Source: JAYVYM01 sp046593925 (GTDB taxonomy: Bacteria; Actinomycetota; Actinomycetes; Mycobacteriales; SCTD01). Taken from it: a DNA stretch of 26,311 bases. Location of the stretch: the NCBI GenBank assembly GCA_046593925.1, contig JBKJQN010000015.1, positions 1 to 26,311 of the forward strand, read 5' to 3'. Made by a program: the position numbers and the translations under genes. The first letter of the stretch is position 1. Every line of letters begins with the position of its first letter. Shown one piece after another: positions 16,586 through 25,045 of this stretch. Under the pieces are notes generated by a model. That model did not search any database and was not told where the DNA came from. It was given only the letters and a program-made list of their open reading frames with translations.

Positions 16586-16624
16586 CCCGGGGGTGGAGAC
16601 CGGCACCCGGGGAAGGGGCCGGCC

Positions 16625-17017
16625 ATGAGCGAGCATCAGGTTTCCCGCGTCGTCCAGGCCAGCACCGCCGACGTGTTCGCTGTCGTGTCCGACCTCGGCC
16701 GGCTGCCGGAGTGGCTGCCGACTGTCAAGGCCGCGCAGCCGGCTGCACCAGGCAGCGACACCGACGTCCACATCGAGGGCGAAGGCTACGCCGATGACGG
16801 CTTCTGGCGGCCGTCCGCCGACCAGCTCCGAGTGGAGTGGGGCACGCCGTCGCGCGGCGGTGAGGGCGGGACGTACACCGGCTGGCTGCAGGTCGGGGAC
16901 CGCACCGGCGGCAGCGAGGTCGTCGTACACCTCTCGTTCTTCGCCGATGAACCGCCGGACGTCGACCGCAGCCTCGCCGCGGCCCTCGACGCCCTCGCCG
17001 ACCTGGTCGAGAACTAG
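16625..17017 (+). CDS. SRPBCC (START/Bet v 1-like) family protein
   Basis: A 130-residue soluble protein. The start SEHQVSRVVQASTADVFAVVSDLGRLPEWLPTV is typical of polyketide-cyclase/SRPBCC proteins, and the C-terminal helix is DRSLAAALDALADLVEN. The fold binds hydrophobic ligands, but the ligand is unknown. The ATG at 16625 has GGGAAGGGG just upstream. It stands alone between decayed DNA and the convergent treZ gene. Confidence 0.85.
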   Translation: MSEHQVSRVVQASTADVFAVVSDLGRLPEWLPTVKAAQPAAPGSDTDVHIEGEGYADDGFWRPSADQLRVEWGTPSRGGEGGTYTGWLQVGDRTGGSEVVVHLSFFADEPPDVDRSLAAALDALADLVEN

Positions 17018-17060
17018 CCGGACGGGGGCGGCCCGGGTCGCGGTGTGGGGGCCACTCGCG

Positions 17061-17087
17061 GCGGCAGGTTGAAGGTTCGCCTGCCGC
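17061..17087. terminator. Hairpin between convergent SRPBCC and treZ genes
   Basis: A perfect 8-bp stem (17061-17068 with 17080-17087) lies in the 109-bp gap between the two gene ends. It could stop transcription in either direction. There is no T-run. Confidence 0.4.
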
Positions 17088-17126
17088 AGCGCCGGCCCGC
17101 ACCCGCCGGGCGCCGGTGGCCGGCTG

Positions 17127-18866
17127 CTATCGATCCGTGAGCTGCAGTACGACGGCCGACTCGCCGTCGGTCTCGACCGACCCGTCTCCGAAGACGAAGC
17201 CACGCGAGCTGGCCAGCAGCACCGCCTGAGGCGTCCCCGGGACGGGGACACGGCGGCGCTCGGCTGCCAGGTTCACGACCACGACGACCGCGCCACGCCG
17301 TACGACAACCCAGCGCTCGTCCTCGTCGTAGGAGACCCGGACCCGGTCGCGCCGCCCGTCGGTGAGCTCGGGTCGAGCGCGGCGCAGCGCCAGCAGGTCA
17401 CGGGTCCAGGCCAGCAGGGCCTGCTCACGCTCGCCGTCGCGCTCCGACCAGTCCAGCTTTGATGCCTGAAAGCTCGACTCTGCCTGTGGGTCAGGGAGGT
17501 CCTCGCTGTCCCAGCCGTGCGACGCGAACTCGGCCCGCCGGCCCCTGCTGACGGCTTCCCCGAGCTCGGTGTCGTGGTCGGCGAAGAACTGCCAGGGCGT
17601 CCGGGCACCCCACTCCTCTCCCATCCAGAGCATCGGCGTGAACGCCGAGGTGAGCAGCAGCGCCGCTCCTGCCTTGAGCAGGCCGTCCGAGAGGGTCGCG
17701 GAGATCCGGTCGCCGGTGGCCCGGTTGCCCACCTGGTCGTGGTCCTGCAGGTACGCGACGAACCGGGCGCCCGGCACGGTCGCCGGTACCGGCCGGCCGT
17801 GTCGCCGGGCCCGGAAACTGGACCAGGAGCCGTCGTGCACAAACGCCCCGGTGAGCGCCTTGGCCAGGGTGGGCAGGCTGCCGAAGTCGCTGTAGTAGCC
17901 GGACCGCTCGCCGGTCAGCAGGGCGTGCAGCGAGTGGTGGACGTCGTCGGCCCACTGGCCGTCCAGGCCGTACCCGCCGCCGTCGCGCGAGGTGATCAGC
18001 CGGGCGTCGTTGAGGTCGCTCTCGGCCACCAGCCACAGCGGCCGCTTCTCCTGCGCGGCAAGGCCCTGCACCTCGACCGCGAGCTCCTCCAGAAGGTGTG
18101 TCGCCCGCTCGTCGACCAGCGCGTGCACGGCATCCAGGCGCAGCCCGTCGACGTGGTAGTCGCGCAGCCAGGCCAGCGCGCTGTCGATCACGTACCGGCG
18201 AACCTCGTCCGAGCCGGGCATGTCGAGGTTGACTGCCGGCCCCCAGGGCGTGTGGTGCGCTTCGGTGAGGTAGGGCCCGAACTCGGGCAGGTAGTTGCCG
18301 GCCGGGCCGAGGTGGTTGTACACGGTGTCCATCACGACGCCCAGGCCCCTGCCATGGCAGGCGTCGACGAACCGTTTCAGGCCCTCGGGGCCGCCGTAGG
18401 GCTCATGGACGGCGAACCAGGCGACCCCGTCGTAGCCCCAGCCCCAGCGGCCGGCGAAGGCGTTGACCGGCAGCAGCTCGACCGCGTCGATGCCCAGGTC
18501 GACCAGGTGGTCCAGCCGCCCCACGGCGGCGTCGAAGGTGCCCTCGGGAGTGAAGGTGCCGACGTGCATCTCGTACAGGACCGCGCCGGCCAGCGGCAGG
18601 CCGCGCCAGCTCCCGTCGGTCCACCGGAACGCGCCGTGGTCGACGATTCGGCTGGGCGCGTGCACCCCGTGCGGCTGCCAGGCGCTGCGCGGGTCCGGTC
18701 GCGGGTCACCGCCGTCCACACGGAACGCGTAGTCGGTGCCGGCACCGGGATCGGCCACGTCGACCTGCCACCAGCCGTCGCCGGCGTCCTGCATCGGGTG
18801 CCGCTCGCCCGACACCGCCGCCTCGACGGTGTCCTTGCCGGGAGCCCATACGCGAAGCATCGTCAT
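17127..18866 (-). CDS. treZ: Malto-oligosyltrehalose trehalohydrolase TreZ
   Basis: A 579-residue cytosolic GH13 enzyme that releases trehalose from maltooligosyl-trehalose, the last step of the TreX-Y-Z route. The N-terminal beta-sandwich runs MTMLRVWAPGKDTVEAAV to about residue 90, followed by the barrel. Barrel motifs are DTVYNHLGP (180-188), GLRLDAVHAL with nucleophile D245, LVAESDLND with acid/base E282, and LQDHDQVGNR with transition-state Asp D377. The ATG at 18866 is preferred; a GTG 18 nt upstream is also possible. treY lies 775 bp upstream on the same strand, an unusual gap for this operon. Confidence 0.95.
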   Translation of the reverse strand: MTMLRVWAPGKDTVEAAVSGERHPMQDAGDGWWQVDVADPGAGTDYAFRVDGGDPRPDPRSAWQPHGVHAPSRIVDHGAFRWTDGSWRGLPLAGAVLYEMHVGTFTPEGTFDAAVGRLDHLVDLGIDAVELLPVNAFAGRWGWGYDGVAWFAVHEPYGGPEGLKRFVDACHGRGLGVVMDTVYNHLGPAGNYLPEFGPYLTEAHHTPWGPAVNLDMPGSDEVRRYVIDSALAWLRDYHVDGLRLDAVHALVDERATHLLEELAVEVQGLAAQEKRPLWLVAESDLNDARLITSRDGGGYGLDGQWADDVHHSLHALLTGERSGYYSDFGSLPTLAKALTGAFVHDGSWSSFRARRHGRPVPATVPGARFVAYLQDHDQVGNRATGDRISATLSDGLLKAGAALLLTSAFTPMLWMGEEWGARTPWQFFADHDTELGEAVSRGRRAEFASHGWDSEDLPDPQAESSFQASKLDWSERDGEREQALLAWTRDLLALRRARPELTDGRRDRVRVSYDEDERWVVVRRGAVVVVVNLAAERRRVPVPGTPQAVLLASSRGFVFGDGSVETDGESAVVLQLTDR

Positions 18867-18938
18867 GTCGTTGCCCCTGCCCACCGGTCGGCCCTGCGAA
18901 CGCGACGCGGGCGTAGATCACACGGCTCGACCGACACT

Positions 18939-18986
18939 CCCTCCGCCAGCCCCTGGATCCCTCCGCCAGCCCCTGGATCCCTCCGC
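18939..18986. repeat. 20-bp direct tandem repeat, two full copies plus partials
   Basis: The unit CTCCGCCAGCCCCTGGATCC occurs at 18941-18960 and 18961-18980, exactly repeated. CC precedes it and a partial CTCCGC follows. It lies just upstream of treZ. Confidence 0.9.
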
Positions 18987-18991
18987 TACGT

Positions 18992-19033
18992 CGACATTGT
19001 GTGCTTGCTTACGCGAGCAAGCACACAATGTCG
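18992..19033. repeat. Perfect 18-bp inverted repeat (hairpin 1)
   Basis: Arms 18992-19009 and 19016-19033 are exact reverse complements around a 6-nt loop. The AT-rich core ATTGTGTGCTTGCT stands out from the GC-rich surroundings. No T-run follows on either strand, so a simple terminator is only one option. Confidence 0.9.
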
Positions 19034-19079
19034 GCGCCCACGGGCGCTGCCGAGCGTGCGGCCGGCCAGGAGCGACCGG

Positions 19080-19115
19080 GTTTGTGTGTCGCGTCCGCGG
19101 CGCCAGCACACAAAC
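19080..19115. repeat. Second inverted repeat related to hairpin 1
   Basis: Arms 19080-19088 (GTTTGTGTG) and 19107-19115 (CACACAAAC) pair perfectly around an 18-nt GC-rich loop. It shares the TTGTGTG/CACACAA core, and on the minus strand TTGTGTGCTGGC, with hairpin 1 located 46 bp away. Confidence 0.75.
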
Positions 19116-19174
19116 AACCTCGTGGCCATGGTCCCCCGCCGAGACATCGCACAGGCTCGCAGCTGGGCCGGGTG

Positions 19175-19420
19175 CACGACACTCAAGGTCCACTCCTTCG
19201 GAGTCAACCGGTGGCTGCTGTGCGCCACAGCCTGACTGCACGTGGGCGTGCGACTTGGCCGCACCGACGACAGCGGCACCCGGCTGATCACCCGTATCCA
19301 CACCACCTACAACTGGCCCTAGCCAGCATCGGCGCTGCTCGGCGGGCTCCTCATGGAGCTCGGCGACCTCGCGAGGCTCCGTCGCATGCTGCGTGGGATC
19401 CAGCGCCGCGCCGAGGCCTC
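19175..19420 (+). pseudogene. Inactivated SRPBCC-family gene (C-terminal part)
   Basis: One plus frame reads LKVHSFGVNRWLLCATA, then TGA (19233), then GTRLITRIHTTYNWP, then TAG (19320), then PASALLGGLLMELGDLARLRRMLRGIQRRAEA. A second frame over 19230-19260 supplies the missing PDCTWACDL. Joined, these follow the C-terminal half of an actinobacterial SRPBCC family that ends in a long LRRMLRGIKxRAE-type helix. At least one in-frame stop and two frame changes show it is dead. It lies antisense inside the treY-treZ gap. The remaining DNA from 18867 to 19640 shows only the hairpins and the tandem repeat. Confidence 0.6.
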
Positions 19421-19640
19421 GGGGCCGGCCGACGTGGCGCTCGCTGCCGGGTGCAGGGTGACGAGCCGAGCGGCGTCCCCTGACGGACAGCACCACCGCC
19501 CCCACCAACCCGTTGCCGCGCGGGAACGTGCGGCACGCGGAATCCGTGCCGGCGCAGCGGCGCCTCGAGGTCGGTGACGACCGCCAGGTCGCCGGTGTTC
19601 GGTGGGACGACGACGACGCAGGGCCGGCGAGGACGGCGGA

Positions 19641-22037
19641 CTACGCGCGCACGAGCAGGGCGCCACCCGGAGCTGCGAGCAGGCCGGCGAGCCGCACGGT
19701 GCCGCTCCAGGTGCCCCCGCCGAGCAGGTCGCGCCAGTCGCCGGAGGGCAGCGAAACGGCGTCGTCGCCCCAGCCGGACCGCTCCACAAGAAGTGAGCGG
19801 GTCGGGGCGACGACCACGACCTCGCCGGACCGGCCAAACGCCACGGCCCGCGGCCCGGCGTCGAGCGGCTCGTACGTCGCGTCCGCGAGGAACCACTCCG
19901 GGTGCTCGCGACGCAGCCGCAGCGCGGTCGCTGTCAGTCGCAGCTTGGGCGGGGCCGCCGCCAGGTCGGCCAGCCCGGCCCGTCGGAGGTCGTAGTCCAC
20001 CGGCCGACGGTTGTCCGGGTCGACCAGCGAGAGGTCCGGCAGCTCGGTGCCCTGGTAGGTGTCGGCCACCCCCGGCATCGTCAGCTGCACGAGTTTCTGG
20101 GCGAGCAGGGTGCTCTCCCAGGCCGGCCGCAGCCGCTCGGTGAAGGTGTCGAGCTCACCGACCAGCACCGGGTCGGTGAGCACGGCGCGGACGAATCCCT
20201 GTACGGCCTGCTCAAACGCCGGAACCGGGTCGACCCAGGACGTCCGGGTCTTGGCTTCGCGGGTGGCTTTCTCCAGGTACGCCTCCGCCCGGTCGGCGGT
20301 GATCGGCCAGGCACCGAGCAGGCTCTGCCAGACCAGCAGCTCGGTGGCCTTGTCGGGGCCGGCGGGGGAGCGGTGCAGGGCGGCGAGCGTCGACCAGCGC
20401 ACCACCGCCTCGCCCCATTCGCTCGGGCACTGGGCGAGCAGCACCAGGCGGGCGCGGACGTCTTCGCTGCGCTTGGTGTCATGCGTCGTGAGGGTGGTCT
20501 GCGACACCGGCCAGTCGGCCTGTTGCTCCAGGCAGGCCTGATGGAATCCGGCAGCCGACAGGCCGAACTGACCGGGGTCGCCGCCGACCTCGTTCAGCGC
20601 AGCGAAGCGCAGGTAGCGGTAGAAGGCGGTGTCCTCGACGCCTTTGGCCATCACCGGCCCGCAGGTCTGCTGGAAGCGCGTGACGAACTCCTGCGCAGAC
20701 CCGCCGGACGGCCCCTCCGCCAGCGCGAGCCGTGCGACCAGCGCGATCTCCAAGGCCCGTCCCGGCAACCGGGCCGTCGCCACCTGGACTGCGGAAGCCA
20801 TCTGCCGACGGGCATCGTCATCAGCCGGCCCCACCGGCGGCAGGTAGGCGCGGTAGACCCCGAAGGACGCCAGCAGCTCGACCAGCCCCTCCCGGAAGGC
20901 CCGGCGGGTCGTGTCGCGCAACGAAGGGTCGGTATGGCAGACCCGAAGCCCCAGCTCGGTCAGCCGGTTGACCTCAGCGACCAGCACCTGGTCCAGCACC
21001 AGGTGCTTGGTGGCGTCGACCACCTGCTCGTACGAGGCCCGGCTGCCGGTCTCCTGGGTCCACAGGTCGGTGAGCGGCTGCTCGCCGGCCGGATCGACGA
21101 ACAGCCCCAGCACCCGGTTGAGCGCGTCGTAGCCGGTGGTGCCCGCGGTCTGCCAGCTGGCCGGAAGCGCCTCGCCTGGCTCGAGGATTTTCTCCACGAC
21201 GACCCACGAGCCACCGGTGACCTCGGCGAGCCGTGCGAGATAGCCCTCGGGGTCCGCCAGGCCGTCCGGGTGGTCGATCCGGAGCCCGTCGAGCACGCCC
21301 TCGCGCACCTGCGAGGCGATCAGCCGGTGGGTGGTGTCGAAGACGTCGGGGTCCTCCACCCGTACGCCCGCCAACGTCGTCACATCGAAGAAGCGCCGGT
21401 AGTTCAACTCGTCGGCCGCCACCCGCCAGTGGCACAGCCGGTAGTGCTGGCGGGCCAGGGTGGCCAGGACGTCGCCGTCGACGCGGGTGCCCGGTGCGAT
21501 CGGCACCTCGTGGTCGTAATAGCGGATGCGGTCCTCGAGCAGCTCGAGCTCCCCGACGACCGCACCGAGCGGGCCGCCGAGCACCGGCACGAGAACCTTG
21601 CCGGGGTTGTCGGGGGAGTCCCAGTCGACATCGAACCAGGCGGCGTACGGCGAGTCACGGCCCTCGCGCAGCAGGCCCCACCAGGTGGCGTTCTGCGACT
21701 CCGGCTCTGAGACCGCCATGTGGTTGGGCACCACGTCGAGGACGATGCCGAGCCCGGCGGACCGGCAGGCGGCGACCATCCGCGCGAAGGCGTCCGCCCC
21801 GCCCAGCTCGACGTTGAGCACGCCGTGGTCGACGACGTCGTAGCCGTGCGCGGAGCCCGGCGCCGCCTGCAGGTACGGCGAGCAGTACAGGTGCGTCACA
21901 CCCAGGTCGGCGAGGTAGGGCGCGACGGCAGCCGCGTCGTCGAACCCGAAGCCGGGGTGGTCGTCGGCGGGTGGGCGCAACTGCACCCGGTAGGTCGAGA
22001 CGGGCACCGGCCGACCCGCGGCAGGCAGGTGCGCCAC
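19641..22037 (-). CDS. treY: Maltooligosyl trehalose synthase TreY
   Basis: A 798-residue GH13 enzyme that converts the reducing-end alpha-1,4 bond of maltodextrins to the alpha,alpha-1,1 bond of trehalose. It starts PVPVSTYRVQLRP, the usual TreY N-terminus. Active-site motifs are LDVVPNHMA (100-108), GLRIDHPDGL with nucleophile D255, VVVEKILEPGE with E282, and TTHDTKRSEDVRARL with D519. The C-terminal MPGVADTYQGTELPDLSLVDPDNRRPVDY is also family-specific. The GTG start at 22037 directly follows the glgX stop with no gap, so the two are cotranslated. Confidence 0.96.
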   Translation of the reverse strand: MAHLPAAGRPVPVSTYRVQLRPPADDHPGFGFDDAAAVAPYLADLGVTHLYCSPYLQAAPGSAHGYDVVDHGVLNVELGGADAFARMVAACRSAGLGIVLDVVPNHMAVSEPESQNATWWGLLREGRDSPYAAWFDVDWDSPDNPGKVLVPVLGGPLGAVVGELELLEDRIRYYDHEVPIAPGTRVDGDVLATLARQHYRLCHWRVAADELNYRRFFDVTTLAGVRVEDPDVFDTTHRLIASQVREGVLDGLRIDHPDGLADPEGYLARLAEVTGGSWVVVEKILEPGEALPASWQTAGTTGYDALNRVLGLFVDPAGEQPLTDLWTQETGSRASYEQVVDATKHLVLDQVLVAEVNRLTELGLRVCHTDPSLRDTTRRAFREGLVELLASFGVYRAYLPPVGPADDDARRQMASAVQVATARLPGRALEIALVARLALAEGPSGGSAQEFVTRFQQTCGPVMAKGVEDTAFYRYLRFAALNEVGGDPGQFGLSAAGFHQACLEQQADWPVSQTTLTTHDTKRSEDVRARLVLLAQCPSEWGEAVVRWSTLAALHRSPAGPDKATELLVWQSLLGAWPITADRAEAYLEKATREAKTRTSWVDPVPAFEQAVQGFVRAVLTDPVLVGELDTFTERLRPAWESTLLAQKLVQLTMPGVADTYQGTELPDLSLVDPDNRRPVDYDLRRAGLADLAAAPPKLRLTATALRLRREHPEWFLADATYEPLDAGPRAVAFGRSGEVVVVAPTRSLLVERSGWGDDAVSLPSGDWRDLLGGGTWSGTVRLAGLLAAPGGALLVRA

Positions 22038-24152
22038 TTAGAAGGCCTTCTTCAGCACGAGCACCGAGCGGGCGTCCACCTCGATCGCCGCTCCCGTCTT
22101 CAGCGAGCGGCGCTCGGCGTCGTCGAGCAGCGGCGCAGCGGTGTCGATCACGACGTCCCACGCCTCACCGGCCCCCAGGTCGGGAAGCGTGAAGTCGATG
22201 TTTTCGTAGTGGCCGTTGAACAACAGGAAGAACGAGTCGTCGATGACCGGCTCCCCGCGCGCATCCGGCTCGCGGATCGCCTCGCCGTTGAGGAAGACCG
22301 CGACCGACCGGGCGTAGCCCGACTCCCAGTCGTCCTCGCCCATCCACTCGCCCGCCGGGGTGAACCAGCCGATGTCCTCGATCGTCGAGCCCTTGACGAC
22401 GCGACCGCGGAAATGTCGGCGGCGGCGGAAGACCGGGTGGTCGTGACGCAGCTGCGACAGCCGCGCGGTGAAGTCCGACAGCACCTCGAAGTCCTTGGCG
22501 CGCTCCCAGTCGATCCACGCCAGTTCGCTGTCCTGCGCGTAGACGTTGTTGTTGCCGCCCTGGGTACGGCCGAGCTCGTCGCCGTGCAGCAACATCGGCA
22601 CGCCCTGGCTCAGGAACAACGTGGTCAGCATGTTGCGCTTCTGCTGCTCACGCAGGACAACGATGTCCAGGTCGTCGGTCTCGCCCTCCACCCCGCAGTT
22701 CCAGGAGGAGTTGTGGCTCTCGCCGTCGTTGCCGCCCTCGCCGTTCGCGTCGTTGTGCTTGTCGTTGTAGGACACCAGGTCGTGCATGGTGAAGCCGTCG
22801 TGTGCGGTCACGAAGTTGATCGAGGCGTACGGCCGGCGGCCGTCCTGCTCGTACAGGTCGGCCGAGCCGGTCAGCCGGCTGGCGAACTCCGCGAGGGTCC
22901 GGTCCTCCCCGCGCCAGTAGTCGCGGACCGTGTCGCGGTACTTGCCGTTCCACTCCGTCCACAGCGGTGGGAAGCCACCGACGTTGTAGCCGCCCTGGCC
23001 GATGTCCCACGGCTCGGCGATGAGCTTGGTCTGGCTGACGACCGGGTCCTGCTGGACCAGGTCGAAGAACGCCGACAGCCGGTCGACTTCGTGGAACTGA
23101 CGGGCCAGCGAGCTGGCCAGGTCGAAACGGAACCCGTCGACGTGCATCTCCAGCACCCAGTAGCGCAGCGAGTCCATGATCAGCTGCAGTACGTGTGGCG
23201 ACTTCATGAGCAGGGTGTTGCCGGTGCCGGTCGTGTCGTAGTAGTGCTTCTGGTCCTCGTCGACCAGGCGGTAGTAGTTGGCGTTGTCGATGCCGCGGAA
23301 CGACAGGGTGGGCCCCTTCTGGTTGCCCTCGGCGGTGTGGTTGTAGACGACGTCCAGGATCACCTCGAGCCCCTCGGCGTGCAGCGCCTTGACCATGGCC
23401 TTGAACTCCTGCACCTGCTGGCCGCGCTGGCCGGAGGAGGAGTAGTCGTTGTGCGGGGCCAGGAAGCCGATCGTGTTGTAGCCCCAGTAGTTGTGTTGGC
23501 CACGGTCGGCGAGGTGGCTGTCGTGTACGAACTGGTGGACCGGCATCAGCTCGACGGCGGTGATGCCGTGCTTCTTGTAGTGCTCGAGCATCATCGGGTG
23601 GGCGACGGCGGCGTAGCTGCCGCGGATCTCCTCCGGGATGCCCGGGTGGGTCTTGGTCAGCCCCTTGACGTGCGCCTCGTAGATCACCGTCTCGTTGTAC
23701 GGGGTACGCGGGTGCCGGTCGTTGTCCCAGTCGAAGTACGGGCTGATCACGACCGACTTGCTCATGTGCGGGCCGGAGTCCTGCTCGTCGTAGGAGTCCT
23801 CGTCGCCCCACGTGTAGCTGAAGCACGCCTGGTCCCAGTCGATGTCGCCGTCGACCGCCTTGGCGTAAGGGTCCAGCAGCAGCTTGCTGGGGTTGCAGCG
23901 GTGCCCGTTCTCCGGCTCGTACGGCCCGGAGACGCGGTAGCCGTACAGCTGGCCGGGGCCGATGTTGGGCAGGTAGCCGTGCCAGACGAACGCGTCGCGC
24001 TCGGGCAACCGGACCCGGGTCTCGGTGCCGTCGTCGGCGAACAGGCACAGCTCCACCCGGTCGGCGACCTCGGAGAACACCGCGAAGTTGGTGCCGGTGC
24101 CGTCGTAGGTCGCACCCAGCGGGTACGGCGTGCCGGGCCAGACCTGGGTCAT
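22038..24152 (-). CDS. glgX: Glycogen debranching enzyme GlgX/TreX
   Basis: A 704-residue isoamylase-type GH13 enzyme that hydrolyses alpha-1,6 branches of glycogen and feeds linear maltodextrins to TreY. An N-terminal CBM48-like domain starts at PGTPYPLGATYDGTGTNFAVFSE. Barrel motifs are LDVVYNHTAEG (266-276), GFRFDLASSL with nucleophile D344, LIAEPWDIGQGGYNVG with E380, and TAHDGFTMHDLVSYNDKHN with D452. The ATG at 24152 overlaps the stop of a 15-codon leader ORF (ATGA). It is the first enzyme gene of the glgX-treY-treZ operon. Confidence 0.96.
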   Translation of the reverse strand: MTQVWPGTPYPLGATYDGTGTNFAVFSEVADRVELCLFADDGTETRVRLPERDAFVWHGYLPNIGPGQLYGYRVSGPYEPENGHRCNPSKLLLDPYAKAVDGDIDWDQACFSYTWGDEDSYDEQDSGPHMSKSVVISPYFDWDNDRHPRTPYNETVIYEAHVKGLTKTHPGIPEEIRGSYAAVAHPMMLEHYKKHGITAVELMPVHQFVHDSHLADRGQHNYWGYNTIGFLAPHNDYSSSGQRGQQVQEFKAMVKALHAEGLEVILDVVYNHTAEGNQKGPTLSFRGIDNANYYRLVDEDQKHYYDTTGTGNTLLMKSPHVLQLIMDSLRYWVLEMHVDGFRFDLASSLARQFHEVDRLSAFFDLVQQDPVVSQTKLIAEPWDIGQGGYNVGGFPPLWTEWNGKYRDTVRDYWRGEDRTLAEFASRLTGSADLYEQDGRRPYASINFVTAHDGFTMHDLVSYNDKHNDANGEGGNDGESHNSSWNCGVEGETDDLDIVVLREQQKRNMLTTLFLSQGVPMLLHGDELGRTQGGNNNVYAQDSELAWIDWERAKDFEVLSDFTARLSQLRHDHPVFRRRRHFRGRVVKGSTIEDIGWFTPAGEWMGEDDWESGYARSVAVFLNGEAIREPDARGEPVIDDSFFLLFNGHYENIDFTLPDLGAGEAWDVVIDTAAPLLDDAERRSLKTGAAIEVDARSVLVLKKAF

Positions 24153-24196
24153 GCGTTGTCGCAGCCGCGCGCGGTGCGGATCAGGACATCGTTCAT
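24149..24196 (-). CDS. Putative 15-residue leader peptide upstream of glgX
   Basis: The minus strand has AGGAGG (24203-24208), a 6-nt spacer and ATG at 24196. It encodes MNDVLIRTARGCDNA and stops at 24149 with TGA overlapping the glgX ATG. glgX itself has no good Shine-Dalgarno, so ribosomes probably reach it by translating this leader. Whether the peptide has a regulatory role is unknown. Confidence 0.5.
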   Translation of the reverse strand: MNDVLIRTARGCDNA

Positions 24197-24268
24197 GTGG
24201 ACCCTCCTGGGGTGATCGTCCAGCTGGCTGAGGCTCGGGTCCGCGAACAGTGTGGGGTACGCGTCGTC

Positions 24269-25045
24269 CTACCCGCCCGCCGGCACCCAGCTGGCTGGGC
24301 GCTTCTCTGCGTAGGCGGTGATTCCCTCCTGGCCCTCGGCGGAGGCGAAGTGCCGGGCCGACAGCTCGCTGGCGGCGGCCAGTGCCTCGCCGAATGCCCC
24401 CTCGGTGCCGGCGGTCAGCAGCAGCTTGGTCGCCGCGAGCGCTTCGGGGCCACCGAGGGCGAGCATCCGGGTGAAGCGGGCGACCTCGGCGTCCAGCTCG
24501 GCGGCGGGGACGCAGCTGTTGAGCAGCCCGATCTCGACCGCCCGCGCGGCGCCGAACACCTCGCCGGTCAGAAACAGCTCGTGCGCCGCGCGCGGCAGCA
24601 GCCGCGGCAGCACCGGCACGCTGATGACCGCCGGTACGACACCGAGCCGTACCTCGGTGAAGGCAAAGGTGACGGTGTCAGCGGCCACCGCCACATCGCA
24701 GGCGGCCACCAGGCCCACCCCGCCGGCGCGGGCCGGGCCGGAGAGCCTCGCCACCGAGGGCTTCGGCGAGGTCCACAGCGCCTCGAGCAGCGCTGGGAAC
24801 TCGTTGATCCCCTGTGCGTCCGCGGCGCCTCCCCGGGCCTCCTTCAGGTCCATCCCGGAGCAGAAAACGGTGCCGGTGTGGGTGAGCACGACGACGCGCA
24901 CCCGCTCGTCGCACAGGGCAGCCTCGAGCTGGTCGCCCAGCTCGGTCCGCAGCCGGGCCGACAGGGCGTTGCGGTTGGCGGGGGAGTCCAGCGTGACGGT
25001 CGCGATGCCGCCGGCGACCTCGAGGTGGACCAGCTCGTCGCTCAT
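24269..25045 (-). CDS. Enoyl-CoA hydratase/isomerase (crotonase) family, possibly methylglutaconyl-CoA hydratase
   Basis: A 258-residue crotonase-fold enzyme. Oxyanion-hole segments are TVFCSGMDLKEARGG and ARAGGVGLVAACDVAVAA. The downstream Glu of FAFTEVRLGVVPA is present, matching Glu164 of rat crotonase. The position matching Glu144 is Gly in AGGVGL, as in some LiuC-like members. The ATG at 25045 overlaps the stop of subunit B (ATGA), so it is cotranscribed with the CoA-transferase genes. That pairing suggests leucine or branched-acid degradation, but this is inference. Confidence 0.9.
   Translation of the reverse strand: MSDELVHLEVAGGIATVTLDSPANRNALSARLRTELGDQLEAALCDERVRVVVLTHTGTVFCSGMDLKEARGGAADAQGINEFPALLEALWTSPKPSVARLSGPARAGGVGLVAACDVAVAADTVTFAFTEVRLGVVPAVISVPVLPRLLPRAAHELFLTGEVFGAARAVEIGLLNSCVPAAELDAEVARFTRMLALGGPEALAATKLLLTAGTEGAFGEALAAASELSARHFASAEGQEGITAYAEKRPASWVPAGG

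Noticed and set aside
18939..19115. Repeats upstream of treZ as a CRISPR array or IS element ends
   Set aside because: Only two tandem copies without spacers are present, and there is no cas or transposase gene and no target-site duplication visible.
24149..24151. The TGA ending the glgX leader as a possible selenocysteine codon
   Set aside because: Reading through gives no family-like sequence, and the TGA forms a normal ATGA overlap with the glgX start.
21720..24215. An 831-codon plus-strand open frame opposite glgX and treY
   Set aside because: The translation is Val/Arg/Gln-rich low-complexity sequence. The opposite strand has full GH13 motifs.
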